Positions 16,785 through 26,495 of a DNA stretch of 64,000 bases are shown piece by piece. The stretch is from Selenomonas sp. oral taxon 892 str. F0426 (lineage in GTDB: Bacteria; Bacillota; Negativicutes; Selenomonadales; Selenomonadaceae), in the NCBI RefSeq assembly GCF_000468035.1, contig NZ_KI260542.1, positions 40,062 through 104,061 on the forward strand. The letters are read 5' to 3'. Every line of letters begins with the position of its first letter. Within the stretch, counting starts at the first letter, position 1. Below the pieces are notes generated by a model. That model worked only from the letters and a program-made list of their open reading frames with translations, ran no database searches and was not told the DNA's origin. A program made the translations under genes and the position numbers.

Positions 16785-18150
16785 TGCGACCATCCTTTCC
16801 AATGTTTTGTTTTCTTCACTTGGGCAGTGGGATGTAAAGCAGTTTCTGCTAAACAAGATAAAGTCAATCTATCCAGTAGAGCCATTAGGAAGGCATTTAA
16901 TTCATCAAACAGAAAAGATTCAGCTATCCGATTACCCAGATGAGGATTTCACTATTCTTGGCGTTTCCAATAAGGTTGGAATGTTTGATGCCAGTGTTAA
17001 AAAGGGTAAGAAGATAAAGCAGAAATACCACAGGGTAGAAAACGACTGGATTGCTTATAACCCATACAGGATCAATGTCGGCTCTATCGGCATTAAAACA
17101 GCCGATCTAAAAGGCAGCTACATCAGTCCCGCATATGTCGTTTTCAGCTGCATGGAAACCCTAATTCCACAATTCTTATGGTTAATGATGAAGAGCGAAT
17201 ACTTCAACACTTTAATCAAAGATTCGACCACAGGTTCGGTTAGACAGACGTTGAGTTATGAAAAATTAGCAACTATTGAGGCACCTATTCCGTCAATCCC
17301 GGAACAAGAACAGATTCTAAAGGCATATCACGCCACGATCGAGGAGGCTAAAAAGAGCATTTCCGAGGGGGACGATTTCAGCAACGGCTTACTCTTTGAT
17401 ATTCAGTCTATGATTTCAGATTTGAAGGAGCAGGATGTGTCTACAGCAGCAGCATCGATCCTTCAGATAATATCTTATTCATCCGTATCACGCTGGGAAG
17501 TTGCGTTTAGTTTAAAAGAAGGCAAATTGGACAAGATTTATAGCAGTTTCAAGTCCCCCATATACACAATTGCGGATCTTACAAAGGAGTCGCTTTTCGG
17601 TCTATCGATAAAGGCATCCCCCGCACAGGAAGTCGGTATGATACCAATGCTGCGTATGTCCAACATCGTCAATGGGGAGCTTGACTTAGACGATTTAAAG
17701 TACTTACCACGCAAAACTGCGACTACGGTAAGGGCGCCAGATAAATGGTTATTACGTAAAGGAGACTTCCTCATTAACAGAACAAACAGCAAAGAGCTTG
17801 TTGGGAAATCAGCAGTCTTTAACCTTGACGGCGATTATACCTATGCATCATACGTCATACGGTATCGGTTTGATACTTCTATAGTTTTGCCAGAATATGT
17901 GAACATCCTATTCATGCTTCCATTGGTACGATTCCAAATCGATACTATGAGCAGACAAACTGCAGGACAGTGTAATATAAATAGCGATGAAATAGGTTCT
18001 ATCCGTATCCCGGTTCCCTCAATCTCAGAGCAAGAGGAAATCATCAAGAAATACTACTCCACAAAAGACGGAGCAGACAAGTTCTATACAAAAGCTGAAG
18101 AATTAAGGAAAAAAGCCTACACAGATTTTGAGCAGACTATATTTGCGTAA
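16774..18150 (+). CDS. Restriction-modification specificity subunit (HsdS-like)
   Basis: The 458-residue protein has two target-recognition domains, each ending in the conserved boundary IPSIPEQEQI (first) and VPSISEQEEI (second), followed by helical spacers. Two such domains imply a bipartite DNA target. It starts after AAGGAGG inside the end of the nuclease-methylase gene, so the two are coupled and form one complex. No separate HsdR gene follows, which supports the type IIB-like reading of the system. The target sequence cannot be read from the protein. Confidence 0.9.
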   Translation: MNNNATILSNVLFSSLGQWDVKQFLLNKIKSIYPVEPLGRHLIHQTEKIQLSDYPDEDFTILGVSNKVGMFDASVKKGKKIKQKYHRVENDWIAYNPYRINVGSIGIKTADLKGSYISPAYVVFSCMETLIPQFLWLMMKSEYFNTLIKDSTTGSVRQTLSYEKLATIEAPIPSIPEQEQILKAYHATIEEAKKSISEGDDFSNGLLFDIQSMISDLKEQDVSTAAASILQIISYSSVSRWEVAFSLKEGKLDKIYSSFKSPIYTIADLTKESLFGLSIKASPAQEVGMIPMLRMSNIVNGELDLDDLKYLPRKTATTVRAPDKWLLRKGDFLINRTNSKELVGKSAVFNLDGDYTYASYVIRYRFDTSIVLPEYVNILFMLPLVRFQIDTMSRQTAGQCNINSDEIGSIRIPVPSISEQEEIIKKYYSTKDGADKFYTKAEELRKKAYTDFEQTIFA

Positions 18151-18204
18151 ATCTGAAGTCACGGAAAAAAATCTTCCCGAGGCTTTCCTCAACTCTTCAT
18201 CTTT

Positions 18205-18456
18205 TTACTGTTGATGACTTGACTTTTTATTTACAGACTTCATAATGCGGAATTCGTCCACTTCAGGGATAAGGCTTAGAAAGAATCCGTTTCGCCAGCA
18301 TACCAAAATGCTCCCAGCACCGTCTACTCCCCAAACCATCCCCAATGTTCCGGCAGGAGGTGCTTGGGTATCTTCCATCGAGATAAGCTCAACCACCGTC
18401 CCCGCTAGGTACTTTTTGCGGAGAATTTTGATGTGTTCTCTACTGAGAAATTTCAT
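18205..18456 (-). CDS. DUF4314 protein
   Basis: The 83-residue protein contains GTVVELISMEDTQAPPAG then TLGMVWGVDGAGSILVCW and a PEVDEF end, the pattern of DUF4314, a small beta-barrel-like family found mainly in conjugative and phage-related elements. Its function is unknown. The start at 18456 is supported by AAGGAG, 9 to 10 bases upstream, and lies one base after the stop of the neighbouring frameshifted gene, so they were one operon. Typical DUF4314 proteins are this length. Confidence 0.75.
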   Translation of the reverse strand: MKFLSREHIKILRKKYLAGTVVELISMEDTQAPPAGTLGMVWGVDGAGSILVCWRNGFFLSLIPEVDEFRIMKSVNKKSSHQQ

Positions 18457-18457
18457 C

Positions 18458-19283
18458 CTAAGCAGTCTCCTTACGATGTCCACATTTGAATGCACTGTTC
18501 CCCCAAAGATTCTGAAGGAGAATTTTCCGACTGGTCTTGTACTTATTGCCAATCAAATCAAACCGCAGGAGAAAACAGCGGAATGCGTACTTTGGATTGT
18601 CCACTTCCTTTTCTTTGGCAAGTACACGCTTCTGCCGCCGTTCCATATCGCACAGCTTGCCGATGAAATCAGCGTAGGCGTGGTATGCTTCCGGGGTGAG
18701 GGTTCCGCGAAACCATGCGAAAGTAATCCGCTCCTCTGTCAGCGTATAGTTCACATCCTCGATGTCAAAAGCTGCCTTGATGAGATTCCCTTTGCTTTTG
18801 AGCAAGGCATCCAAATTTGTGAGTGTAGTGTCGGAGAAGTTTTCCCTCGGCATACTGATGGAAAATTTGATGATGTCTTCTCGTGACTCAATGGGGGCAA
18901 ACTCCTCCGTGATGCGTTCCTCGGTTTTGTCTGCGCCATCACTTCAATCCCCGCTGTGTCTGCTCCTCCTGCGGAATCTCCTCGGCATCTTTCTTACTAC
19001 TGTCAGTGAGAACGTCCCCTTCGGACTGCTCTACCATGAATCCTGCTGCTTCGATGGCTGCGAGGACACTTTCCGTCTGCTCATCCTTCTCGAAAATCAG
19101 CACACCGTGCTTACCGATCTCGTAGCCGCCAATCTGAAAGGCAAAGCTCGGTGTCCCCATGTATTTGGGTCTGATTCCCAGAGCATCTCCGATAACTTTG
19201 ACAAGCCGCTTACGGTCTGCTCCGCTCACATTGTACTTGCGTTCAATGGTGTTGTCCTCCTTTGTAGTGGTGTGGTTTTCCAT
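18458..19283 (-). pseudogene. Frameshifted element gene, 'virulence protein' type
   Basis: The first frame (19283 to 18939, 114 residues) begins MENHTTTKEDN and has YNVSGADRKRLVKVIGDALG. The second (to 18458) has MPRENFSDTTLTNL and KRVLAKEKEVDNPKYAFR. In relatives as I recall them these are the two halves of one protein from Firmicute integrative elements, often labelled virulence protein. The second frame is already open from just after the first stop (S-D-G-A-D-K-T-E-E), but has no ribosome site at its ATG (18853). Skipping one base around AAG-T-GAT (about 18940) would join them. I read this as a +1-type frameshift mutation. Function is unknown. Confidence 0.65.
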
Positions 19284-19469
19284 GTCTATCTATCACTCGC
19301 CGGAGCAGAAATTTCAAGTGATTTTTGAGATGCACTCTCATTATCTTTTCTTCCAAATAAAGCAACGACCATGCAGGATTTTGCGTCCACATGATCGTTT
19401 TTTTCTTGAAAATTGTTGATAAAACTGCGTTGATTGCGTATCCCTAAGAAGACTCATTTTTTCGTTCTT

Positions 19470-20003
19470 CTATTTCCCACGCCGCAGCTCCTCAAGACGC
19501 GCAAGCGTATCACGGTCGATGCGCTCGTGCAGTTCGCTGCGTGCAAGCGGCTGAATGTGCGGATTCATAAACTCCGCTTTCATTTGCTTCTTCGCCTTCT
19601 TCACGGAGCGGCGCAGCTCGGGCGAGGTGATGCGATAGGCGCCCGCGCCGAGGATAACGCTCTGCTCTGCACCGTCGGATGTGACGACGTGCACCTCGCG
19701 TCCCGCGCGCACCGCCGTATACGCAAGACGCTCGATGCAGCTATCCGCCGTCTCGCCCGCACCCGTGTAGATGACCCGCATGCGGTCACTGATTTGCAGC
19801 TCATATTCTTCATCCTCGGTGAAAAAGGCGTCGAACACGACCGTCATCTCGTAGTTTTCAAATGCGCCGTACTCCGTGAGGATGTGCACCAGGACATCGC
19901 GCGCCTCATCAAGATTGCCGCGCAGGCGCATGAGCTCCGGCCATGCATTGATAACATTGTAGCCGTCAACGAGATAGTATTCGCTCTCGCGCTGTCTAGC
20001 CAT
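19470..20003 (-). CDS. rae1: Ribosome-associated endoribonuclease Rae1 (YacP)
   Basis: The 177-residue protein is a NYN/PIN-like nuclease. YYLVDGYNVINAWPEL carries the first acidic active-site residue, and VVFDAFFTEDEE and VVTSDGAEQ the others. The Bacillus relative cuts mRNA in the ribosomal A site. Gene order cysS-mrnC-(thyX)-rlmB-rae1 matches the conserved Firmicute cluster. The start overlaps the rlmB stop by 8 bases. No strong terminator follows; only a 6-bp stem is seen before the island. Confidence 0.9.
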   Translation of the reverse strand: MARQRESEYYLVDGYNVINAWPELMRLRGNLDEARDVLVHILTEYGAFENYEMTVVFDAFFTEDEEYELQISDRMRVIYTGAGETADSCIERLAYTAVRAGREVHVVTSDGAEQSVILGAGAYRITSPELRRSVKKAKKQMKAEFMNPHIQPLARSELHERIDRDTLARLEELRRGK

Positions 20004-20859
20004 GCCGCACCGCAGCCTTCACCGTGCGCTGACGCAGCGCCTCGTACATGAGGATCGCACCCGCGGCCGAGGCGTTGAGCGAGTTGATCTTCCCGCGCAT
20101 CGGCAGACGCACGGTGAAGTCGCAGAGATCGCGCGTGAGGCGGCTCATGCCGCGCCCCTCGCTGCCGATAACGAGGACGAGTGCCCCCGTGAGGTTCGCA
20201 CGATCATACGTCTCCTCCCCTGCCATATCCGCGCCCGCAATCCAGAATCCCTGCTCCTTGAGGGCACGCATGGTCTGCGCAATATTGCCGATGCGCGCCA
20301 CGGGGACATACTCGAGTGCACCTGCCGAAACGCGTGCGACGGTCTCCGTCAGGGGAACGCTGTGGCGGCGCGGCAGGAGAATCCCATGTACGCCCGCCGC
20401 ATCTGCTGTGCGGAGGAGCGCCCCCAGATTCTGCGGATCCTCGATACCGTCGAGCAGCAGCAGCAGCGGATCCTCGCCGCGTTCACGCGCCGCCGCAATA
20501 ATCTTTTCGACGGCAACATAGGCAACGGGCGCAACGTAGGCGAGCACTCCCTGATGACGCACCCCCTCGGGCACGGCGGCATCCAGCTTCGCTCGTCCAA
20601 CTGTATCCACCGTAATGCTGTGCTCACGCGCAAGATCGCGCAGTTCGTGCACAGAGTTCCCATGCAGACCGTCCGCGAGCAGGATGCGGTTGATGCCGCG
20701 CCCCGCCTTGATTGCCTCCACAATGGCATGGCGTCCCACAAGAATATGAGAGGGCTGCTCCGATGTACGCTCCTCTGCAATTTTCTCAATACGTTTTTCC
20801 CTATGTTTCTCCGTATGCTTTTCTGTTCGTTTTTCCGTGCGTTGTTCTTTCGGCTTCAT
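19996..20859 (-). CDS. rlmB: 23S rRNA 2'-O-methyltransferase RlmB (TrmH family)
   Basis: It methylates a ribose in 23S rRNA (G2251 in E. coli). The 287-residue protein has an unusual N-terminal tail of repeated T-E-K-(R/H) units (about residues 8-24). A substrate-binding domain starting HILVGRHAIVEAI follows, then the knotted SPOUT domain with LLDGIEDPQNLGALLRTA, IGSEGRGM and LRQ. The tail is not needed in other family members and is probably disordered and basic. It starts after GGGGGAG, 15 bases past thyX. Confidence 0.93.
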   Translation of the reverse strand: MKPKEQRTEKRTEKHTEKHREKRIEKIAEERTSEQPSHILVGRHAIVEAIKAGRGINRILLADGLHGNSVHELRDLAREHSITVDTVGRAKLDAAVPEGVRHQGVLAYVAPVAYVAVEKIIAAARERGEDPLLLLLDGIEDPQNLGALLRTADAAGVHGILLPRRHSVPLTETVARVSAGALEYVPVARIGNIAQTMRALKEQGFWIAGADMAGEETYDRANLTGALVLVIGSEGRGMSRLTRDLCDFTVRLPMRGKINSLNASAAGAILMYEALRQRTVKAAVRHG

Positions 20860-20874
20860 TGCGCTCCCCCTACA

Positions 20875-21513
20875 TCATCCGCGCGGGATAAAGCGCTCCA
20901 GCCACGGCTCTGCCGCAACAATGAGGTCGCGCATACGGAGCATCATCTCCTTGATCTCCCACTGTGCACCGGGGGTCAGGACACGCTTCTCATACACATC
21001 CATAAAGGAGCGCAGGTTGAGCGTCGTGACAAAATTCGTACACGCACCGCCCGGCAGCACGAAGCGTGCGTCCTGCTTTGCAACGCCCATTCCAAGCAAA
21101 TCGTCATACACCTGTTGGATCTCACGCATACACGCCATATAGCGCGCATACGCCTCTTCGTTATCCGCAACCGTCTGCGGGACGACATGTCCAAAGAGTC
21201 CGCCCGCCTGCTTTGCGGACTGCTCGGAGACATAGCGCTGGCTCTGCACGCTCAGCGAGACACCGATGCGGTGGCGGCTGTACTGCGCGAGCAGGGTCCG
21301 CGAGACATCCTTGACAGCAAAGGTCATGGAGCAGTGCTCCACCACCGAGAGATGCTTGCTCGTCATAATGCGCTCTAAGAGACGCAGCATCTCTTCGTCC
21401 GTCTTCTCTTCGGTGAGGAGTTCAATCGGAGAGTCCGCGCTGTAGCACGTCCGCGCCGCCGTCCAGCAGGTCCTCAGATAATTCGGTGTCTTTGAAATCA
21501 GTTTAATGTCCAT
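20875..21513 (-). CDS. thyX: Flavin-dependent thymidylate synthase ThyX
   Basis: It makes dTMP from dUMP using methylene-tetrahydrofolate and FADH2. The 212-residue protein has the ThyX signature as SRHRIGVSLSVQSQRY (RHR-x7-S) and the substrate segment VLPGGACTNFVTTLNLRS. It overlaps mrnC by 11 bases and sits inside the cysS-rlmB cluster, a position seen in several anaerobic Firmicutes. No thyA is in the window. Confidence 0.95.
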   Translation of the reverse strand: MDIKLISKTPNYLRTCWTAARTCYSADSPIELLTEEKTDEEMLRLLERIMTSKHLSVVEHCSMTFAVKDVSRTLLAQYSRHRIGVSLSVQSQRYVSEQSAKQAGGLFGHVVPQTVADNEEAYARYMACMREIQQVYDDLLGMGVAKQDARFVLPGGACTNFVTTLNLRSFMDVYEKRVLTPGAQWEIKEMMLRMRDLIVAAEPWLERFIPRG

Positions 21514-21997
21514 GTTTTTGCTCCTGCTGATTCATCATCTCTTTCGAGATGATCTGAAATGCTGCCTCCGTGATCTCCTCAAGGCGCTCGTGCTCCTCAC
21601 GAATGTAAAGGCTCCCGAGCAGTGCCTCAAGCCCCGTGCTCGCATGGTAGTCGGCAACGGACGCGCTCCGCGGCGCGTGGCTCTTCGTATTGCGTGCGCG
21701 CCGATAGATCGCCTGCTCCTCCTCCGTGAGCATATCCGAAATACCGCGATAGGCACGCGCCTGCCAGAGCGCGGAGACGATCTGCGCGCTGAACGCATGG
21801 AGTGCCTGAACCTGCGTCTGCTCGTAGGAGAGGAGACGCATACGCACATAGAGGTGAAAGTAGGCATCGCCTATGTATGCGAGAACAAGCGGATGTATAT
21901 TCGCCGCATCCACGTTCTCATAGCGCGTGCGGATATTGCCCGCCTCATCCGGCAGGAACATCATGCGTACGAGCTGTTGAAACCGTTCAAATTTCAT
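21503..21997 (-). CDS. mrnC: Mini-ribonuclease III
   Basis: This is an RNase III domain without a double-stranded RNA-binding domain; the Bacillus enzyme matures the ends of 23S rRNA. The 164-residue chain has the RNase III signature as HPLVLAYIGDAYFHLYVR and a second acidic helix STGLEALLGSLYI. Length and the position just downstream of cysS are typical. The stop of cysS lies six bases upstream of the start. Confidence 0.95.
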   Translation of the reverse strand: MKFERFQQLVRMMFLPDEAGNIRTRYENVDAANIHPLVLAYIGDAYFHLYVRMRLLSYEQTQVQALHAFSAQIVSALWQARAYRGISDMLTEEEQAIYRRARNTKSHAPRSASVADYHASTGLEALLGSLYIREEHERLEEITEAAFQIISKEMMNQQEQKHGH

Positions 21998-22003
21998 GCG
22001 CGG

Positions 22004-23434
<1,431 letters not shown>

Positions 23435-23442
23435 AATACCCC

Positions 23443-24165
23443 CTATTGTTTATTTTCCAGTTCAGAAAGACGGTTTTTGAGTGCATCAATCTCCTGCCTC
23501 ATCGCCTCGAGCATCTCCGCCTCTGGATCGGGCAGCATATCGTGATCGAGGTCGACATCCAGCTCGCTTGCAATCTCCTCCGCACTCTCATCATACTCGA
23601 TGGAGAGTTCCCGCGCTCTGTGAAAATCTGCCTCCGTACGGACACGCTGTCCATTCATCATGACAATGCGTCCAGGAATACCGACCACCGTTGCATGTGC
23701 AGGGACAGGACGCAGTACGACGGAGCCCGCACCGATCTTTGCGTGATCGCCCACGGTGAAAGAGCCGAGTACCTTCGCACCCGAGGCAACAACGACATTG
23801 TTGCCGAGCGTTGGATGGCGCTTGCCCTTCTCCTTACCCGTTCCACCGAGTGTCACCCCCTGGTAGAGAGTAACGTTTCGCCCAAGTTCTGCTGTCTCTC
23901 CGATGACAATACCTGTACCGTGGTCGATAAATAGCCCCTCGCCAATCGTCGCACCAGGATGGATCTCAATGCCCGTCAGGAAGCGGCCAAAATTGGAGAT
24001 CAGGCGCGGGAAGAGTACCCAGCCGCGTATGTATAGCGCGTGCGCGATGCGATGCAGCCAGATGGCGTGAAGTCCGCCGTAACAGAGCAGTACCTCGATC
24101 GTACTCCGTGCCGCAGGGTCACGTTCAAAGACAACGCGAATATCACGCTTTATCCTCGCGAGCAT
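23443..24165 (-). CDS. cysE: Serine O-acetyltransferase
   Basis: It acetylates serine with acetyl-CoA, the first step of cysteine synthesis. The 240-residue protein has the hexapeptide-repeat helix with [30 protein letters not shown] and [22 protein letters not shown], each a left-handed beta-helix segment. The C-terminus is a longer acidic helical tail than usual. The true start at 24165 (MLARIKRD) has GAGGGAA 6 to 7 bases upstream; the 58 upstream codons are non-coding leader. A promoter and a terminator-like hairpin lie in that leader. Confidence 0.95.
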   Translation of the reverse strand: MLARIKRDIRVVFERDPAARSTIEVLLCYGGLHAIWLHRIAHALYIRGWVLFPRLISNFGRFLTGIEIHPGATIGEGLFIDHGTGIVIGETAELGRNVTLYQGVTLGGTGKEKGKRHPTLGNNVVVASGAKVLGSFTVGDHAKIGAGSVVLRPVPAHATVVGIPGRIVMMNGQRVRTEADFHRARELSIEYDESAEEIASELDVDLDHDMLPDPEAEMLEAMRQEIDALKNRLSELENKQ

Positions 24166-24200
24166 AACAGCTTCCCTCACTCCCAGTCCAATACTGTCAA

Positions 24201-24243
24201 CAAAAGAAATGCGCCCGCATCTCTTCAGAGACGCCGACGCGCA
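24201..24243 (-). promoter_or_regulatory. Terminator-like hairpin in the cysE leader (possible attenuator)
   Basis: On the minus strand TGCGC...GCGTCTC-TGAA-GAGATGC...GCGCA forms a 34-base hairpin followed by TTTCTTTTG. It lies between a good promoter (24266-24294) and the cysE start, not after a gene, which suggests transcription attenuation. No T-box core was found and the leader is only about 100 bases, so the sensing mechanism is unknown. Confidence 0.5.
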
Positions 24244-24265
24244 GATCGCCTTTGATTCCTTCCTT

Positions 24266-24294
24266 ATTTTAGCAAAGAAGACAACGATGTGCAA
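24266..24294 (-). promoter_or_regulatory. cysE-cysS promoter
   Basis: On the minus strand TTGCAC (24289-24294) and TAAAAT (24266-24271) are exactly 17 bases apart, about 100 bases upstream of cysE and after the rpsA terminator. Confidence 0.65.
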
Positions 24295-24321
24295 GAAGGC
24301 AAATTCGGAAGCATCGCTGAA

Positions 24322-24351
24322 ATAAAAAAGGAGTGACATACATCACTCCTT
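24322..24351 (-). terminator. rpsA terminator
   Basis: On the minus strand AAGGAGTGA pairs with TCACTCCTT, followed by TTTATTT. It separates rpsA from the cysE unit. Confidence 0.85.
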
Positions 24352-24406
24352 AGTATTTTATGCAGCGATCTGCAGTGCAGACTTACCTCACCCGATCGAG
24401 ACAGAA

Positions 24407-25552
24407 CTAGGCCTGATCTTCCGTGTTCTCGCTTTCCTCAGCTTTTTCCGACTGATGCTCGTCCACGTACTTCTTGACCTCTGCCGCATCTGCATCACGC
24501 TTCGCCTTCGTAATCGACAGCGAGATGCGCTTACGCTTCGTATCGATGCGAAGCACCTTGACAGTCACGACATCGCCCGTGTGGACAGCCTCATCCGCAC
24601 GCTCGATGCGCTTCTCGGCAAGCTCGCCCATCGGAATAAGACCGTCAAAGCCCGGCTCGATCTCCATGAACGCACCGAAGTCCGTCAGTTTGATGATCTT
24701 ACCCTCGATGAAGTCGCCCTCAGCATACTGCTCCGCCTTCTCGACCCACGGATCCGGAAGCGTATCCTTTACCGAGAGGGAGATGCGCTTTGCATCACGG
24801 TCGACGCTCTTAACGAAGACATCGAGTTCCTGCCCGACCTCGAGCACCTCGGACGGATGCTTTACGCGATGCCATGCAAGATCCGAAATGTGAGCAAGGC
24901 CATCCACGCCGCCGATGTCGATGAACGCACCGTAGTCGACAAGGCGCTTGACCGTACCGCGCACAACCTGCTCCGGCTCAATCGCCGAGAATACAGCCTC
25001 TTCCTTCTCCGCGCGATCACGCTCGAGAAGCTTGCGGCGGGAGAGTACGAGACGACGCTTCTGAACATCAATCTCGATGATCTCTGCCTCAACCGTCTGA
25101 TCTACATAGACTGCGAGATCCTTGACGAAGTGGAGTTCCATCTGGGATGCCGGAATGAAGCCTCGCAGACCCATGACATAGGCAACAAGACCGCCCTTGA
25201 CTTCTTTCGCGATCTTCGCCTCGACGGTATCGCCCTTGGCTTTGATCTCCTCGATATCCTTCCAAGCCGCCATCTTATCCGCTTCGACTTTGGACAGGCT
25301 GCCGCCGTTGTCGCCGCCGAGCGACTTGATGTAAACATCGATTTCATCGCCGACCTTCACGACATCGCGTGCATCGTCCGGCGCAGGAACGGCAAGATCC
25401 CTCTTAGAGACAGGAATCTCCTGCTTATAGCCGATATCGACATACGCCTCGTCACGGGATACCTGAACAACGACCCCTTTGACAACCGTACGCTCCTGGA
25501 TATCGGGCATATCTTCCTGTTCCAAAAGTTCCTTCATGCTCTGCTCTGACAC
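24407..25552 (-). CDS. rpsA: Ribosomal protein S1 homologue with four S1 domains
   Basis: The 381-residue protein has four S1 RNA-binding repeats at about 20-90, 105-170, 192-260 and 277-345, and an acidic Glu-rich tail. The third and fourth have the best motif copies (GTVKRLVDYGAFIDIG and GKIIKLTDFGAFMEIE). The protein probably helps translation initiation. The start is GTG at 25552 with AGGAGG 10 bases upstream, and it overlaps the ispH coding region by 19 bases. In several Clostridia ispH and rpsA are one fused gene. Here they are separate but overlapping. Confidence 0.92.
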   Translation of the reverse strand: MSEQSMKELLEQEDMPDIQERTVVKGVVVQVSRDEAYVDIGYKQEIPVSKRDLAVPAPDDARDVVKVGDEIDVYIKSLGGDNGGSLSKVEADKMAAWKDIEEIKAKGDTVEAKIAKEVKGGLVAYVMGLRGFIPASQMELHFVKDLAVYVDQTVEAEIIEIDVQKRRLVLSRRKLLERDRAEKEEAVFSAIEPEQVVRGTVKRLVDYGAFIDIGGVDGLAHISDLAWHRVKHPSEVLEVGQELDVFVKSVDRDAKRISLSVKDTLPDPWVEKAEQYAEGDFIEGKIIKLTDFGAFMEIEPGFDGLIPMGELAEKRIERADEAVHTGDVVTVKVLRIDTKRKRISLSITKAKRDADAAEVKKYVDEHQSEKAEESENTEDQA

Positions 25553-26364
25553 TGTTTATAAACCTCCTTGATAATCCAGTCCGGTGTAGAAGCACCGGCT
25601 GTAATACCAATTTTATTAACATCCTTAATCCAATCGTCCTGCAGCTCTTCCACAGTCTCGATATGGTATGTTTTACACTTTGTTGCGCATAGTTGGGCAA
25701 GCCGTGTCGTATTCGCACTGTTCTTGCCGCCGACGACAAGCATCACATCGACCTTTTCAGCAAGCTCAAGTGCCGCTGCCTGGCGCAGATCAGTCGCCGT
25801 ACATATCGTACGCAAAATCTTGATCTCACGTGACTTTTCCAAAAGGCAGGACACGATGCTCCGAAAGCGATCCCCAGAGAATGTCGTCTGTGAGACAATC
25901 CCAAGCTTGCCTATACGGGGAAGGGCATTCGCCTCCTCCTCGGTCTCGATAATATGAGCACCACGCACCGTCCATTCGAAGATACTCTTGACCTCCGGAT
26001 GATCCTTCTCTCCGACAATAACAACGGTATATCCTTCCTCGGATAACAGTTTTGCCGAGAGCTGCGCTTTCTTGACGTGCGGACAAGTTGCGTCCACGAG
26101 TTCTAAACCGCGTGACTCCGCCTCCTCATACACGTTTGGTCCCACTCCGTGCGAACGAATGATGACAAGGCCATCCTCCATCTCCTTGAGTGAGCCGACA
26201 GTACCAACGCCCTCATTTTTCAGGCGCTCCACCATCTGCGGATTATGAATGATCGGACCAAGCGTACTGGACGTGCCATCCGGAGAGGCATTCTGGCGGG
26301 CAATCTCTATGGCGCGTTTCACTCCATAACAGAACCCCAGGTGTTCAGCTAAAATAACCTCCAT
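25534..26364 (-). CDS. ispH: 4-hydroxy-3-methylbut-2-enyl diphosphate reductase
   Basis: This is the last enzyme of the MEP isoprenoid pathway; it uses a [4Fe-4S] cluster to make IPP and DMAPP. The 276-residue protein has the three cluster cysteines in HLGFCYGVKRA, VDATCPHVKKA and the NSANTTRL-containing C-terminal third. EHL and SQTTF motifs fit. The start MEVILAEH at 26364 matches relatives. A GTG nine bases upstream is possible but lacks a ribosome site. Upstream is a promoter with a Fur-like palindrome. Confidence 0.95.
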   Translation of the reverse strand: MEVILAEHLGFCYGVKRAIEIARQNASPDGTSSTLGPIIHNPQMVERLKNEGVGTVGSLKEMEDGLVIIRSHGVGPNVYEEAESRGLELVDATCPHVKKAQLSAKLLSEEGYTVVIVGEKDHPEVKSIFEWTVRGAHIIETEEEANALPRIGKLGIVSQTTFSGDRFRSIVSCLLEKSREIKILRTICTATDLRQAAALELAEKVDVMLVVGGKNSANTTRLAQLCATKCKTYHIETVEELQDDWIKDVNKIGITAGASTPDWIIKEVYKQCQSRA

Positions 26365-26382
26365 AGACCTCACCGTAATGTA

Positions 26383-26397
26383 TATTGATTCTCAATA
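26383..26397. promoter_or_regulatory. Fur-like palindrome in the ispH leader
   Basis: TATTGA-TTC-TCAATA is a perfect 6-bp inverted repeat with a 3-base spacer, about 20 bases upstream of the ispH start and downstream of the promoter. On the other strand it reads TATTGAGAATCAATA, similar to the GAGAATCA part of Fur boxes. The match is partial, so the regulator is only a guess. Confidence 0.3.
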
Positions 26398-26438
26398 AAT
26401 GCACGTATACAGAATCCCATCCACACAATCTGGGTAAC

Positions 26439-26467
26439 AGTATAACACGCCAATCTCCTGCGCGCAA
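26439..26467 (-). promoter_or_regulatory. ispH-rpsA promoter
   Basis: On the minus strand TTGCGC (26462-26467) and TATACT (26439-26444) are 17 bases apart, in the gap between crcB and ispH. Confidence 0.6.
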
Positions 26468-26495
26468 ATAAAAATTTATATTTTCTCTTAGAAAT

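Larger units (their letters stand above)
13600..19440. mobile_element. Decayed integrative-element island carrying a restriction-modification system
   Basis: The stretch between the trk terminator and rae1 is visibly AT-richer than both flanks. It contains a recombinase C-terminal remnant, a zinc-ribbon fragment, a DUF4314 gene and a frameshifted gene of a type common in Firmicute conjugative elements, all around an intact restriction-modification pair. No flanking direct repeat or complete integrase was found, so the limits are approximate and the element is probably immobile. Confidence 0.55.

Noticed and set aside
24166-24339. N-terminal extension of CysE suggested by an open frame to 24339
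   Set aside because: The extension runs through the promoter and a terminator-like hairpin, lacks family similarity, and a good ribosome site precedes the internal ATG at 24165.
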